A DNA stretch of 35,791 bases from Gammaproteobacteria bacterium (GTDB lineage: Bacteria > Pseudomonadota > Gammaproteobacteria > Ga0077536). This document shows, piece after piece, positions 1-8,300 of this stretch. Within the stretch, counting starts at the first letter, position 1, and each line of letters starts with the position of its first letter. The notes beneath the pieces were generated by a model. The model did not search any database. It saw only the letters and a list, made by a program, of their open reading frames with translations, and was not told the DNA's origin. Both the position numbers and the translations under genes were made by a program. The stretch covers positions 1-35,791 of the forward strand of contig SHZM01000035.1 of NCBI GenBank assembly GCA_009692265.1, in the 5' to 3' direction.

Positions 1-63
1 CTGCAACTGGGCCGGCGTCACTAATTGTTTGTCGTTCATATCGATCACCATGCCTCGCATCAT
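1..63 (-). CDS. Transposase N-terminus, cut by the window edge
   Basis: Reading leftwards from position 63 or 51, the minus strand encodes MVIDMNDKQLVTPAQLQ (from 51) and then leaves the window. This opening resembles the N-termini of DDE/integrase-core transposases of the IS481-like or unclassified (ISNCY) type, recognised from memory and not from a search. In-frame ATGs lie at 63, 60 and 51, so the exact start is open. The gene starts about 55 bases inside an IS end (83-131) that carries the same terminal motif as the IS end at the right side of the window. Only about 20 codons are visible, so the family call is tentative. Confidence 0.5.
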   Translation of the reverse strand, partial: MMRGMVIDMNDKQLVTPAQLQ

Positions 64-82
64 GACCGAACCCAGCTACCCC

Positions 83-131
83 TTCAGACTCATACTCCGT
101 TGGATTCACGCCCTTTGTTCAGACTCATACC
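83..131. mobile_element. IS end (upstream end of the left IS copy)
   Basis: The 13-base word TTCAGACTCATAC occurs at 83-95 and again at 118-130, a tandem pair 35 bases apart that looks like paired transposase binding sites. The outer copy, extended to 14 bases (118-131), is the exact reverse complement of GGTATGAGTCTGAA at 35663-35676, where the other IS end sits. I therefore place the boundary of this IS copy at about 131. The target-site duplication cannot be tested, because the far end of this copy lies outside the window. Confidence 0.6.
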
Positions 132-132
132 C

Positions 133-288
133 CATTGGACAAGGCTGGGACTTCGCCGTCTTCGAGACAGGTGCGATGATCAGGAGCTGGTCGCGCTGCG
201 CGATGAAATGGCCAAGCTGGCCCGCGTGACTCAGCAGTTGCAGGCAGCCTTGCCGGTCGCACAACCCCGGGCGACCAGCCAACCCTGA
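133..288 (+). pseudogene. 3' remnant of an unknown gene cut by the IS
   Basis: Immediately right of the IS boundary an open frame runs to a stop at 286-288. Its readable part includes the helical stretch DDQELVALRDEMAKLARVTQ and a proline/glutamine-rich tail. It has no start codon of its own in host DNA; the frame stays open only by reading back into the IS. A strong hairpin (293-329) begins 5 bases after the stop, as expected at a true gene end. The simplest reading is the C-terminal 50 or so residues of a host gene truncated by the insertion. I do not recognise the family. Confidence 0.4.
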
Positions 289-292
289 ATTG

Positions 293-329
293 GTCCGCTA
301 CCAGGCGCTTAAGGCGCCCGGTAGCGGAC
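293..329 (+). terminator. Long hairpin after the truncated gene
   Basis: Two nested arms pair: GTCCGCTACC (293-302) with GGTAGCGGAC (320-329), and GGCGC (304-308) with GCGCC (314-318), separated only by one A/C mismatch and a 5-base loop. It follows the stop at 288. There is no T-tract after it, so it is either an atypical terminator or an mRNA-stabilising or REP-like hairpin. Confidence 0.5.
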
Positions 330-411
330 GGCGCGCTGATCCTGAAACTGACGTGACCCACTGCGTCCGTGCGATGATGGCACCCTCAATCATCGTGGAG
401 GAAGGGTTGCC

Positions 412-1233
412 ATGAGTTTTTCCCGATATCGTGCCGGTTTGGCTGGCGTGCTGTGTGCGTTGTTCGCCTACGTTTCCAATGCGGTGGCCGATGCCGGTCT
501 GGACGCGGCCCTGGCGGGCGCTCAGCGCAGCGAGGTCAATCGCGCACGGGACGTCTACCGTCATCCCCGCGAAACCCTCGCTTTCTTCGGTGTGGAGCCG
601 ACCATGACGGTCGTCGAGATCATGCCCGGCGGCGGTTGGTACACTGAGATCCTGGCGCCCTGGCTGCGTGAGAAAGGCAAGCTTTATGCTGCCCACTTCC
701 CAGCCGATTCGACTGCCGAGTACCCCAAGAAAGCCATCGCCGCCTTCACCCAGAAGCTGGCAGCCGAACCCGCAATTTATGATCGTGTGGTGGTGACACC
801 TTTCATGCTACCCAAGGTGTTGGACATCGCGCCGCCGGCTTCGGCCGACGTGGTGCTGACTTTTCGCAATGTGCACAACTGGCTGAAAGACGGCGGCGAA
901 GTCGCAGTATTCAAGGCCGCCTTCGCCGCGCTCAAGCCAGGCGGCGTATTCGGTGTAGTCGAACATCGCGCCAAGCGGGGCACCACTCGCGAGCAATCCC
1001 TAAATTCTGGCTATACCACCGAACAGCTTGTCATCGACGGCGCGACCTCGGTCGGCTTTGTGTTTGAAGCCAAAAGCGAGATCAACGCCAATACAAACGA
1101 CACCAAGGACTACGCCCAGGGCGTGTGGACCTTGCCGCCGACCTATGCGGCGGGCGAGCAAGACAAGGCCAAGTATCATGCGATCGGCGAAAGCGATCGC
1201 ATGACCTTGCGCTTTCGCAAACCAGCCAAATAA
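412..1233 (+). CDS. Exported SAM-methyltransferase-fold protein (COG4798-like)
   Basis: This is a 273-residue protein. Residues 1 to about 27 form a signal peptide (Arg-containing start, hydrophobic core, AVA before DAG). The rest matches a class I methyltransferase fold: motif I VVEIMPGGGWYTEIL (about residues 67-81) and a motif IV-like VVLTFRNVHNWLK (about 147-159). Family members (predicted methyltransferase, COG4798) are widespread in proteobacteria and their substrate is unknown. A GGAGGAAGG ribosome site sits 5-13 bases before the ATG. The oddity is the signal peptide, since S-adenosylmethionine is cytoplasmic; the protein may have lost catalysis or may bind another ligand. The next gene on this strand starts 170 bases later. 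Confidence 0.85.
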   Translation: MSFSRYRAGLAGVLCALFAYVSNAVADAGLDAALAGAQRSEVNRARDVYRHPRETLAFFGVEPTMTVVEIMPGGGWYTEILAPWLREKGKLYAAHFPADSTAEYPKKAIAAFTQKLAAEPAIYDRVVVTPFMLPKVLDIAPPASADVVLTFRNVHNWLKDGGEVAVFKAAFAALKPGGVFGVVEHRAKRGTTREQSLNSGYTTEQLVIDGATSVGFVFEAKSEINANTNDTKDYAQGVWTLPPTYAAGEQDKAKYHAIGESDRMTLRFRKPAK

Positions 1234-1403
1234 GTAAGGCAGGCGATACGTCGTGCCTTTCAGTGCCTGGCAGCAAAATACATTTCGCTGTCACTTTCGA
1301 CGCTGTTCCTGGTCTGTACGCTGGCCCAGTATTCGCCGGGCGAGTCGGCAAAGCGTCACGGCCCTACCCCGTTTCCGTGTTTCCATCAGTCGGAGCATGC
1401 TCC

Positions 1404-3029
1404 ATGAACGAAATCACTCCCCACGAAAATCTCGATATCTTGGTCGTCGGCGCTGGATTTTCCGGCCTCTATCAACTCTATCGCCTGCGACAACTGGGCT
1501 TCAAAGTGAAGATTTACGAGTCAGCGCCCGAGCTCGGTGGTGTGTGGTATTGGAACTGCTATCCGGGCGCGCGTTGTGACACCTACGGCCCTATGTATCA
1601 ATTCTCCATTGAAGAACTGTGGCGCGACTGGGACTTCGACGAGCTCTATCCATCCTGGGACAAGATTCGCGAGTATTTCCAGCACGCCGACCACAAACTC
1701 GGCTTGAGTGCGGACATCCGTTTCAACACCCGCGTCAGTGCCGCCCGCTTTGACGAAACGCAGTGTCGGTGGAGTATTAGCACAGAGAACGGCCATAGCG
1801 CGTCGGCGCAGTTTCTGGTGTTGTGCACCGGCATAGGCTCGAAACCGCATCGCCCCGAAATTCCTGGCCTAGATGATTTTGCCGGCCGCAGCTTTCACAC
1901 CGCACAATGGCCACAAAAAGGCGTTGATCTCGGCGGGCAGCGCATCGGTGTGCTCGGTACCGGCGCTACCGGTGTGCAGGTCATACAGGAAGCGGGGCCA
2001 GTCGCTGCACATCTCACCGTCTTTCAGCGAACCCCGAACATGGCGCTGCCAATGCGCCAGCGTCGCCTCGACGAGGCTGACAAGCGCGCTCTGAAAGTAA
2101 ACATAAAGGAAAAATACGCGCGACGCGCCCACACCCGAGCGGGCTACGATTTCGACTCTAGGGACTACGCCGGCGAGAGCGCCGCCGGATATACGCCGCA
2201 AGAGATCCAGCAGATGTACGAGGCCTACTGGGAAGAAGGGGGCTTCATACCCTGGCTGGGAAATTTCGACGAAATCTACACTGACGAACGGGTCAACCGC
2301 ATAGCCTATGACTTCTGGCGCGACAAGGTCAGGCAGCGGTTAACCAACCCCGCGATGGCGGAGAAGCTGGCGCCGACCATTCCGCCCCATCCCTACGGCG
2401 TGAAGCGAATATCACTGGAGCAACGCTACTACGAGGTATTCAACCAGGCAAATGTCACGCTCGTCGATCTGCATGAAACACCAATAGAACGCATCACCCG
2501 CGAAGGTGTGCTGACCCGCGACGGGCGTGTTCATGAGCTGGACATCCTGGTGTTCGCGACCGGCTTCGACATGGTCACCGGTGGACTGACGGCAATGGAC
2601 ATTCAGAATCCGGCCGGCATGACTTTGCGCAGTCAATGGCGTGAAGGCGTGAACGCGTTCATGGGCTCCATGACCCATGGTTTTCCCAACATGTTGTTCG
2701 TCTACGGTCCGCTGGCGCCATCCGGCTTGAGCAACGGCCCCAGCTGTTCGGAGCTGCAGGGCGACGAAATCGTGGCTTTGCTGAAGCACATGCGAGATCG
2801 AGGTCTGCAACGCATCGAGTCAAGTGCGCAGGCTGACGAAGCCTGGCGCAAACGTATCGACGACTTCGCCGCCGGCACCTTGTTTGGTCGCGCCGAGTCC
2901 TGGTACATGGCGACCAATATTCCTGGCAAGGCCGCACAGATGATCAACTACCCGATCGGCATGCCCGACTATCTCGAGCAGTGGCGGAGAGTGAAGGCGG
3001 AGGGATACGACGGGTTTGTGTTCAATTAG
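1404..3029 (+). CDS. Flavin-containing (Baeyer-Villiger type) monooxygenase
   Basis: The 541-residue protein has a first Rossmann motif GAGFSG (16-21) for FAD, the Baeyer-Villiger fingerprint FAGRSFHTAQWP (159-170), a second Rossmann motif GTGATG (185-190) for NADPH, and a late ATG-type motif in LVFATGFD. These are the hallmarks of class B monooxygenases of the cyclohexanone/steroid/phenylacetone group, and the length is typical. The reaction is NADPH- and O2-dependent insertion of oxygen next to a ketone, giving an ester or lactone. I chose the ATG at 1404 because the Rossmann fold begins at once and GGAG lies 8 bases upstream; the frame is open back to 1125, but that part overlaps the methyltransferase gene. 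An alpha/beta hydrolase downstream could cleave the product. The real substrate cannot be read from sequence. Confidence 0.93.
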   Translation: MNEITPHENLDILVVGAGFSGLYQLYRLRQLGFKVKIYESAPELGGVWYWNCYPGARCDTYGPMYQFSIEELWRDWDFDELYPSWDKIREYFQHADHKLGLSADIRFNTRVSAARFDETQCRWSISTENGHSASAQFLVLCTGIGSKPHRPEIPGLDDFAGRSFHTAQWPQKGVDLGGQRIGVLGTGATGVQVIQEAGPVAAHLTVFQRTPNMALPMRQRRLDEADKRALKVNIKEKYARRAHTRAGYDFDSRDYAGESAAGYTPQEIQQMYEAYWEEGGFIPWLGNFDEIYTDERVNRIAYDFWRDKVRQRLTNPAMAEKLAPTIPPHPYGVKRISLEQRYYEVFNQANVTLVDLHETPIERITREGVLTRDGRVHELDILVFATGFDMVTGGLTAMDIQNPAGMTLRSQWREGVNAFMGSMTHGFPNMLFVYGPLAPSGLSNGPSCSELQGDEIVALLKHMRDRGLQRIESSAQADEAWRKRIDDFAAGTLFGRAESWYMATNIPGKAAQMINYPIGMPDYLEQWRRVKAEGYDGFVFN

Positions 3030-3563
3030 GGGACTGACCGACGCGCTTTCGGGCCCCAGGGTGAGAGTCTCGGAGTCGCACAAATTCTCTGATGGGACAT
3101 TCCCTACCCAGTCGAGGCAGTGATTCTCGCCAAGGACGTACAACGCCCGCGTAGGAAATGACCGCCAAAGGAGCGGCGCGGCCGAACGGTCCGCGCTCAT
3201 TCCTCGCGAGTCCGCCTTCTCGCATTTGAGCGACTGCTATCTGGAAGCGCTAGTGACGGTTGATGGCCGGCCGGCAACCTGTGTCGATCTCAGGCATCGC
3301 ACGGGAAGCCACCCTAGGACGCATCTGATAATCACGCGCCCTCGATGGCCTTAATATTGTAGCGTCGGCAGCCGCAATCGAGGGCTCGACGGTCTCGAAG
3401 TCATCGGGGGTAGCGGCTTGGAATCGAGGCGCGCTTTCGATTTCATTGAATTCGATCGTACGTGTCTCACGTTAGCCGCTCGCTGACCGCGCGATCCCGT
3501 CCCGCACTCGTCACGACGGCGCGCGTCCGAAAAATGTTTCCCACTTAAGAGGAGGGCTGGCAG
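3030..3563. other. 534-base stretch without a convincing gene
   Basis: I find no ribosome site plus start plus family-like protein on either strand. Open frames exist here only because the DNA is GC-rich, and their translations are rich in Arg, Pro and Ser. The words GGGGACTGACC (3029-3039) and GGGACATTCCCTACC near 3094-3108 look repeat-like and could be REP or mobile-element debris, but no clean inverted pair confirms this. The hydrolase promoter should lie at the right end of the stretch. Confidence 0.4.
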
Positions 3564-4439
3564 ATGGAACAACGGACAGTGACTTTCTATAGCGAAGGCT
3601 CGCGTCTCACCGGCGATATCTTCGTGCCCGACGGCATGAAGACCGATGAGCGTCGCCCCGGAATCGTGTTGTGTCACGGATTTACCGGGATCCGAGCCGG
3701 TATTCTCCCCGATTATGCCCGGGCGTTCTGCCAGGCCGGGTTCGTCGCGCTCACCTTCGACTATCGTGGCTTCGGGGACAGCGAAGGGACGCAATGGCGC
3801 CTGATCCCGCTGGAACAGATCGACGACATTCGTAACGCGATCACCTACCTCGAAGGCTGCCCGGAGGTCGATGCCGAGCGCATTGGGCTCTGGGGTACGA
3901 GCTTCGGTGGCGGCCACGCGCCTTATACCGCAGCGATCGATTCTCGCGTCAAGGCGGTGGTGGGGCAGGTGGGTTTCGGTGATGGAGAACGGCTTATTCT
4001 CGATTCCCGTGGCCACGCCGAGCGAGTGCGACTCCGCAAAGCGCTCACGGACGACCGCGCAAGGCGCGTGCGCGAAGGGACCGGCGAAGCACTCGATGCC
4101 ATGACCATATTGAACGCGGCGCAGACACGTGCCTTTCTCGAGCCGTTCCTGCAGGAATTTCCCGCGATGAGAAGCATGATGTCGTTGGAGACCATGGAGA
4201 AGACCCTGGAGTACAAGCCCATCGACGTGGTCGACCGGATCTCACCGCGACCGTTGTTGCTGATCGGTGCCAGGGACGATGACACCTGTCCGATCGAAGG
4301 GTATGAAAAACTCTACGAACGCGCGCGCGAACCGAAGAAACTGGTCGTGTTCCCGATCACGCACTACGAGATCTACGCCGGCAAGTGGCTCGAGGACTCT
4401 TCACGCCTCGCCTGCGATTGGTTCGCGCGGTTCCTGTAG
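3564..4439 (+). CDS. Alpha/beta hydrolase (dienelactone-hydrolase-like)
   Basis: The 291-residue protein has the alpha/beta-hydrolase layout: an oxyanion-loop motif HGFTG (38-42), the nucleophile elbow GTSFGG with Ser113, an acid region GARDDD (about 235-240) after the PRPLLLI strand, and the catalytic histidine in ITHYEIY (His267). It should hydrolyse an ester, lactone or thioester in the cytoplasm; no signal peptide is visible. A strong ribosome site AGGAGG (3550-3555) is 8 bases before the ATG. It follows the monooxygenase after a 534-base gap, so the two need not share a transcript, but chemically an esterase next to a Baeyer-Villiger enzyme makes sense. The substrate is unknown. Confidence 0.9.
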   Translation: MEQRTVTFYSEGSRLTGDIFVPDGMKTDERRPGIVLCHGFTGIRAGILPDYARAFCQAGFVALTFDYRGFGDSEGTQWRLIPLEQIDDIRNAITYLEGCPEVDAERIGLWGTSFGGGHAPYTAAIDSRVKAVVGQVGFGDGERLILDSRGHAERVRLRKALTDDRARRVREGTGEALDAMTILNAAQTRAFLEPFLQEFPAMRSMMSLETMEKTLEYKPIDVVDRISPRPLLLIGARDDDTCPIEGYEKLYERAREPKKLVVFPITHYEIYAGKWLEDSSRLACDWFARFL

Positions 4440-4497
4440 TACGGGACGCGGTAAGCCGACTGCCGCGGTGATTCGCCCCAACCACTTGAGGAGCCCC

Positions 4498-4980
4498 ATG
4501 GATGCCGTGACGAAGCTCTTAGCGATCGAAGAAATCAAACAACTCAAGGCTCAGTACTTCCAGCGCCTCGACAGCAAGGAATGGACTGAGCTCGCAGCGC
4601 TCTTTACGCCGGATGCGGTCATCGACTATAGCCGGCACGCGATCGATTTGATCGATAACCACGGGCGTACGGACATCAAGCCACCGCCGCTCGAATGGAT
4701 ATTCGTCGGCGGATCAGCGGCGGCGGGGTTCCTGAGTCCGTTGCTCGCCGAAGTGATCTCGGTGCATCACGGTCACGATCCACAGGTCAAGATCACCGGC
4801 GATGAGTCGGCCACCGGCTTCTGGTCGCTGTACGATCGCCTCGAGTTTGCGGACGAGGTCTACCATGGGTATGGCCACTACGAAGAAGAATACCGGTTGG
4901 TAAACGGCCGCTGGCGGATCAGCCGCTTGGTGCTGACGCGCCAGCGCAGCGCATTCACCGCGAAATCGCCTACGCGCTAG
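4498..4980 (+). CDS. SnoaL/NTF2-like protein
   Basis: This 160-residue protein has the shape of the SnoaL-like (NTF2 fold) family: an N-terminal helical pair (IEEIKQLKAQYFQRLDSKEW), LAALFTPDAVIDYS, a variable middle part, and the closing beta strands GHYEEEYRLVNGRWRISRL. Members include polyketide cyclases, dehydratases and isomerases acting on hydrophobic cyclic substrates. The ATG at 4498 is preceded by GAGGAG, 6 bases upstream, and the protein starts directly with the family's first helix; a longer in-frame version would overlap the hydrolase gene out of frame. It starts 58 bases after the hydrolase stop and is probably co-transcribed with it. The reaction is not predictable from this sequence. 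Confidence 0.85.
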   Translation: MDAVTKLLAIEEIKQLKAQYFQRLDSKEWTELAALFTPDAVIDYSRHAIDLIDNHGRTDIKPPPLEWIFVGGSAAAGFLSPLLAEVISVHHGHDPQVKITGDESATGFWSLYDRLEFADEVYHGYGHYEEEYRLVNGRWRISRLVLTRQRSAFTAKSPTR

Positions 4981-5321
4981 TCGGTGGTGCGCGGGCGCTG
5001 CCGCCGCGAACAGCGGGGCTCATCACCGGCGGCGCGCGTGGACAGGGCGCCGACGAGGCGCGGGGCGATCCAGCGCTCGCCGTCCAACGACACGCCGCCG
5101 CCCGGCACCACACAACGACGCGCCACCTTGGGAACACTCTCAGCGGCAGGATTAACTTTAGAAAAATACCGCGCGCACACCGATCGCTCCGTGAACGATC
5201 TTGGGAACCCTTTTTGTTAAACCCCAGATTCCGGCGCTTCTAGGTCGCCGTAAACGGTGCCAAGCAAAACGTTCGATATGAGTCCAAGAAGGGAGGCCAG
5301 TCTCCGAGTTTTCTGCGCTGT
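4981..5321. other. 341-base gap between converging genes
   Basis: This gap separates the SnoaL-like gene (+) from the large channel gene (-). Its left half is very GC-rich and holds a short SDR-like coding stretch (see 5016-5060). Its right half changes to AT-richer sequence from about 5140, with an ATTAACTTTAGAAAAATA stretch and CCCTTTTTG at 5208-5216. I see no intact gene and no textbook terminator. The change of composition here marks the right border of the GC-rich catabolic block. Confidence 0.4.
5016..5060 (+). pseudogene. Possible remnant of a short-chain dehydrogenase
   Basis: In one plus-strand frame the DNA reads GLITGGARGQGADEA. This contains TGGARGQG, which fits the SDR cofactor motif TGxxxGxG exactly and also matches the common wording of real SDR N-termini (ALITGGARGQG). 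No start codon or ribosome site precedes it, and downstream the frame turns into Arg/His/Thr-rich sequence with no SDR character. If it is real, it is the N-terminal scrap of an SDR gene that once followed the SnoaL-like gene. Chance in GC-rich DNA is a serious alternative. Confidence 0.3.
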
Positions 5322-8300
5322 CTAAGCACCGTTTGGTGCGACCAAGGCGGTCGTCGCTGGAACTGCACCGCGAATATGCAGATCTCGTTGTGGATACGGG
5401 ATCTCAATCCCGTGAGCCGCAAACGCACGATAGATTTCCGTATTCAGCTCGTGCCGGACATCCAGGCGATGGTTCAGCTCCTCCGCAAAAACCTGCAATT
5501 CGAACTGCAAAGCGCTATCGCCGAAACCAATAAGTACGGCCTGTGGCGCGGGCTCGCGCATAACCTTGGGGTGCGCATAAGCTGTCTCCAACAGTATGCG
5601 CACCGCTTTATCACTGTTCGTCCCATAGGCGACTCCTACGCTAATGACGACCCGCGTTACTTGATCGCTTAACGTCCAATTCAAAAACCGCTCAGTAATA
5701 AAAGTCTTATTTGGAACGATGATTTCTTTGTTGTCTGGATTAGTAATAGTGGTTGCGCGGATTTGAATGCGAGTCACCTTTCCGGTCATATCACCAATGG
5801 TTACGAAGTCACCAACGCGGACTGGGCGTTCGAAAAGCAAAATTAGACCAGAGATAAAATTCGCAAAAATCTCTTGCAGGCCGAAACCCAAGCCCACGCC
5901 GAGGGCGGCTACCAACCATTGAATTTGCGACCACCGCAACCCCAGGGTACTTAACGCGAAGCTGAGCCCTATAGCCACAATCGCGTATCGCAATAAACTC
6001 GAAATGGCGTACCGGCTTCCGTGGTGCACCTGGAATCTCTGCAGGACTCCGACTTCTATCACGCCTGGTACGTTACGCGCGGCGAGAACGGTAATCGCGA
6101 AAATAATGCTCGACAAGGCGATATTGGCGATTGTTATCGCTTGGGTATGCAGCACACCTGCAGCGTCCTTGATTTCGATTTCCCACAAACTGATCCGATC
6201 AAAAATCGTTAGCGCCGGAAGCACATCGCGCCACACGAGGTATAGGCTAATCGCAAGCGACCACCCGAGTGCGTTGCGTAGAATCAATTTCGCCTGGGTG
6301 TTGAAGGACGCTAGTTCACGCGCCACTTCCTCTTTACTGACGACCTCGGAATTCGAATCCGCGGCATACTTCGCCTCCAAGCGCGCGGCAGCGATCCGTA
6401 ACCATCGCAGTGCCATGAGATAAAGCGCGATGGAACCCACGAGGTACCCGGCGGTAATCAAGTAGTATTTCGAGAGCTGAATAGCCGTGTAGTGATAACC
6501 AACGGCGGATAAACCGAATAACCCCACTACCGGCAATACCAGTAGCGCGGACGGCGCCGAACGTAGGCGGCTCGCCCCTAGAGTATCGGGACTGCCACGG
6601 CGGATTAGCCAGCGTTGCAACATCCAATAGCCGAAAGCGCCAAGACTGACCATCGCAACCATGAAGAGCACGCGAACCAACGCGTGCTGCGCGGCGGTAC
6701 CGCCGAATGAGTCCAAGGCGACCGCGACACCGTAGCTCGGCACGAACACTCGTCCGAGTTTGCGCCAGGCCAACCCGAATTGGAGCGCTCTCGCGGGGTC
6801 AACGCCAATTTGGGATATTGCTATACCGTGTGGACTCACTGCCACTTGCACCCAGCGACTCACAAATGCCAAGAGCGCGATAATTGGTAATACTTGGCCG
6901 ATAGCAAATGACAGCTCGGTCGCATTGCTACCTGCTTGAAGAATTGACCCGAGCCCTAACCAGAGAATCGCCCAAGGCGCAGCGAGGCCAGTCGTGAGTG
7001 CCGCGACTTCAGCGGTATCTCGTATGCGTTCGGCATGCGCCCCCTGTTGCCTACTGGCACTCTCCTTCAGACGCCGTTCGAATCGCCCCCGCATCCGAAA
7101 TAGCGCCACTAATAGTCCGCTTATGAGCACGGTTCGAAACCAATTCGCCTGCGCGCTGGTTCGCAAATCCGCCGCGACATTGCGCCAACTCGCCACGTCT
7201 GCGATCTCTCGTATAGCCCGCAAGGTCTCGCTTAGCAACGTGAATGACACTACGCGCGCATTGGGTATCCAAAGCAGGCGTTGGTCCAGTAATTCACTGT
7301 AACCGGATACTGTCGCTCTGAGTTGTGTCAGCTCCGCGTCCGCTGCGTCTAACACACGCAGCAAACTTGCATAATTTGCATCGAGACTTTCAAGCACCAG
7401 TTTTTGGGCACGTAGAAGCTCGCCGAACTGGGCCTCCAGTTCAGTGGATTTCGTTGGTTGCGCGCCTGAAATCGTGGCTTTAATGTCGCGTTGCGACGTT
7501 TCAACGTCTAGCAATCGCTCCTCAATTTCGATGCGCCGTAGGCTCGCTTGGGCGACGGCAAGCGCATTCGACGTTGCCTGTCGGTCCAACGTTGTCACTA
7601 GTGGTAGACGACGGCGCTGCTCAACCAATACTTGTCCTAAGCTTGCAGACGTCACTGCAATTCGCAGGCGCTGGCGTGCAAGCTCGTATTCGCTGTTGAT
7701 CTGTAATCGACGTTCGGCGTATTTAGCGCGCTGCGCCGCGGTTTGCGCCTGTTGGGCATTGATTTTCGCTAGTTCGTCCGCGAATACTTGGTTCTCCCGC
7801 GCGACCTTTTGCGCCAGCGGAGGTGAATCATTGGTTGCGATTTGCGCGCGTTTCGCGCTTGCCTGGGCGTTCTCCGTCTGAATATGGCGCCGTTCGATCA
7901 ATGCTCGTTCCAACGCCGTGACACGCGCGGATAAGCGCTCCAGTTCAAGCAATGCTACCTCGCGCCGCAAATTCAGTGTTTCCTGCCTTAATCCGTGCCC
8001 GAGCTGTTCTTGATTCAGCAATTCGAGCTCGGCGTTTCGTGCACTCAATTCGGCTTCAATAGACGTTGCGTGAGCTCGACTCTTTTCATCCGAGGTTTGG
8101 TCATGCACGTCCGCCGAATACGCTTCTAATTCGGCGATTCGACTGTTCACCACCGTCCTCTGGCGAGAATTCTCCGCGGGGCGCCCGTCTAACGCTCGAA
8201 GTCGGAGTTCATAAGAGCTGAGCTTGCCTTCCAGCGTCGCGCGCTCGGCACGACTCTGCTCGAGCAATTGCTCAAGCGCGACGGAATCAAGGGTGAGCTC

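Noticed and set aside
25-288. An 87-codon open frame on the plus strand spanning the IS end and beyond
   Set aside because: It begins at a TTG inside the IS, antisense to the transposase start, and crosses the IS boundary. Only the part after 132 has host character, and that part is reported as a remnant.
3029-3110. REP-like words (GGGGACTGACC, GGGACATTCCC) downstream of the monooxygenase gene
   Set aside because: No clean stem or second copy was found in the window, so a REP or REP-associated transposase remnant could not be supported.
3351-4016. A 221-codon minus-strand open frame opposite the hydrolase gene
   Set aside because: It lies antisense to a well-supported alpha/beta hydrolase and has no family motif or ribosome site; it is a by-product of GC-rich codon use.
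4267-4497. A longer N-terminus for the SnoaL-like protein
   Set aside because: It would overlap the hydrolase gene by about 170 bases and adds Arg/Asn/Ser-rich sequence without fold character; the ATG at 4498 has a proper ribosome site.
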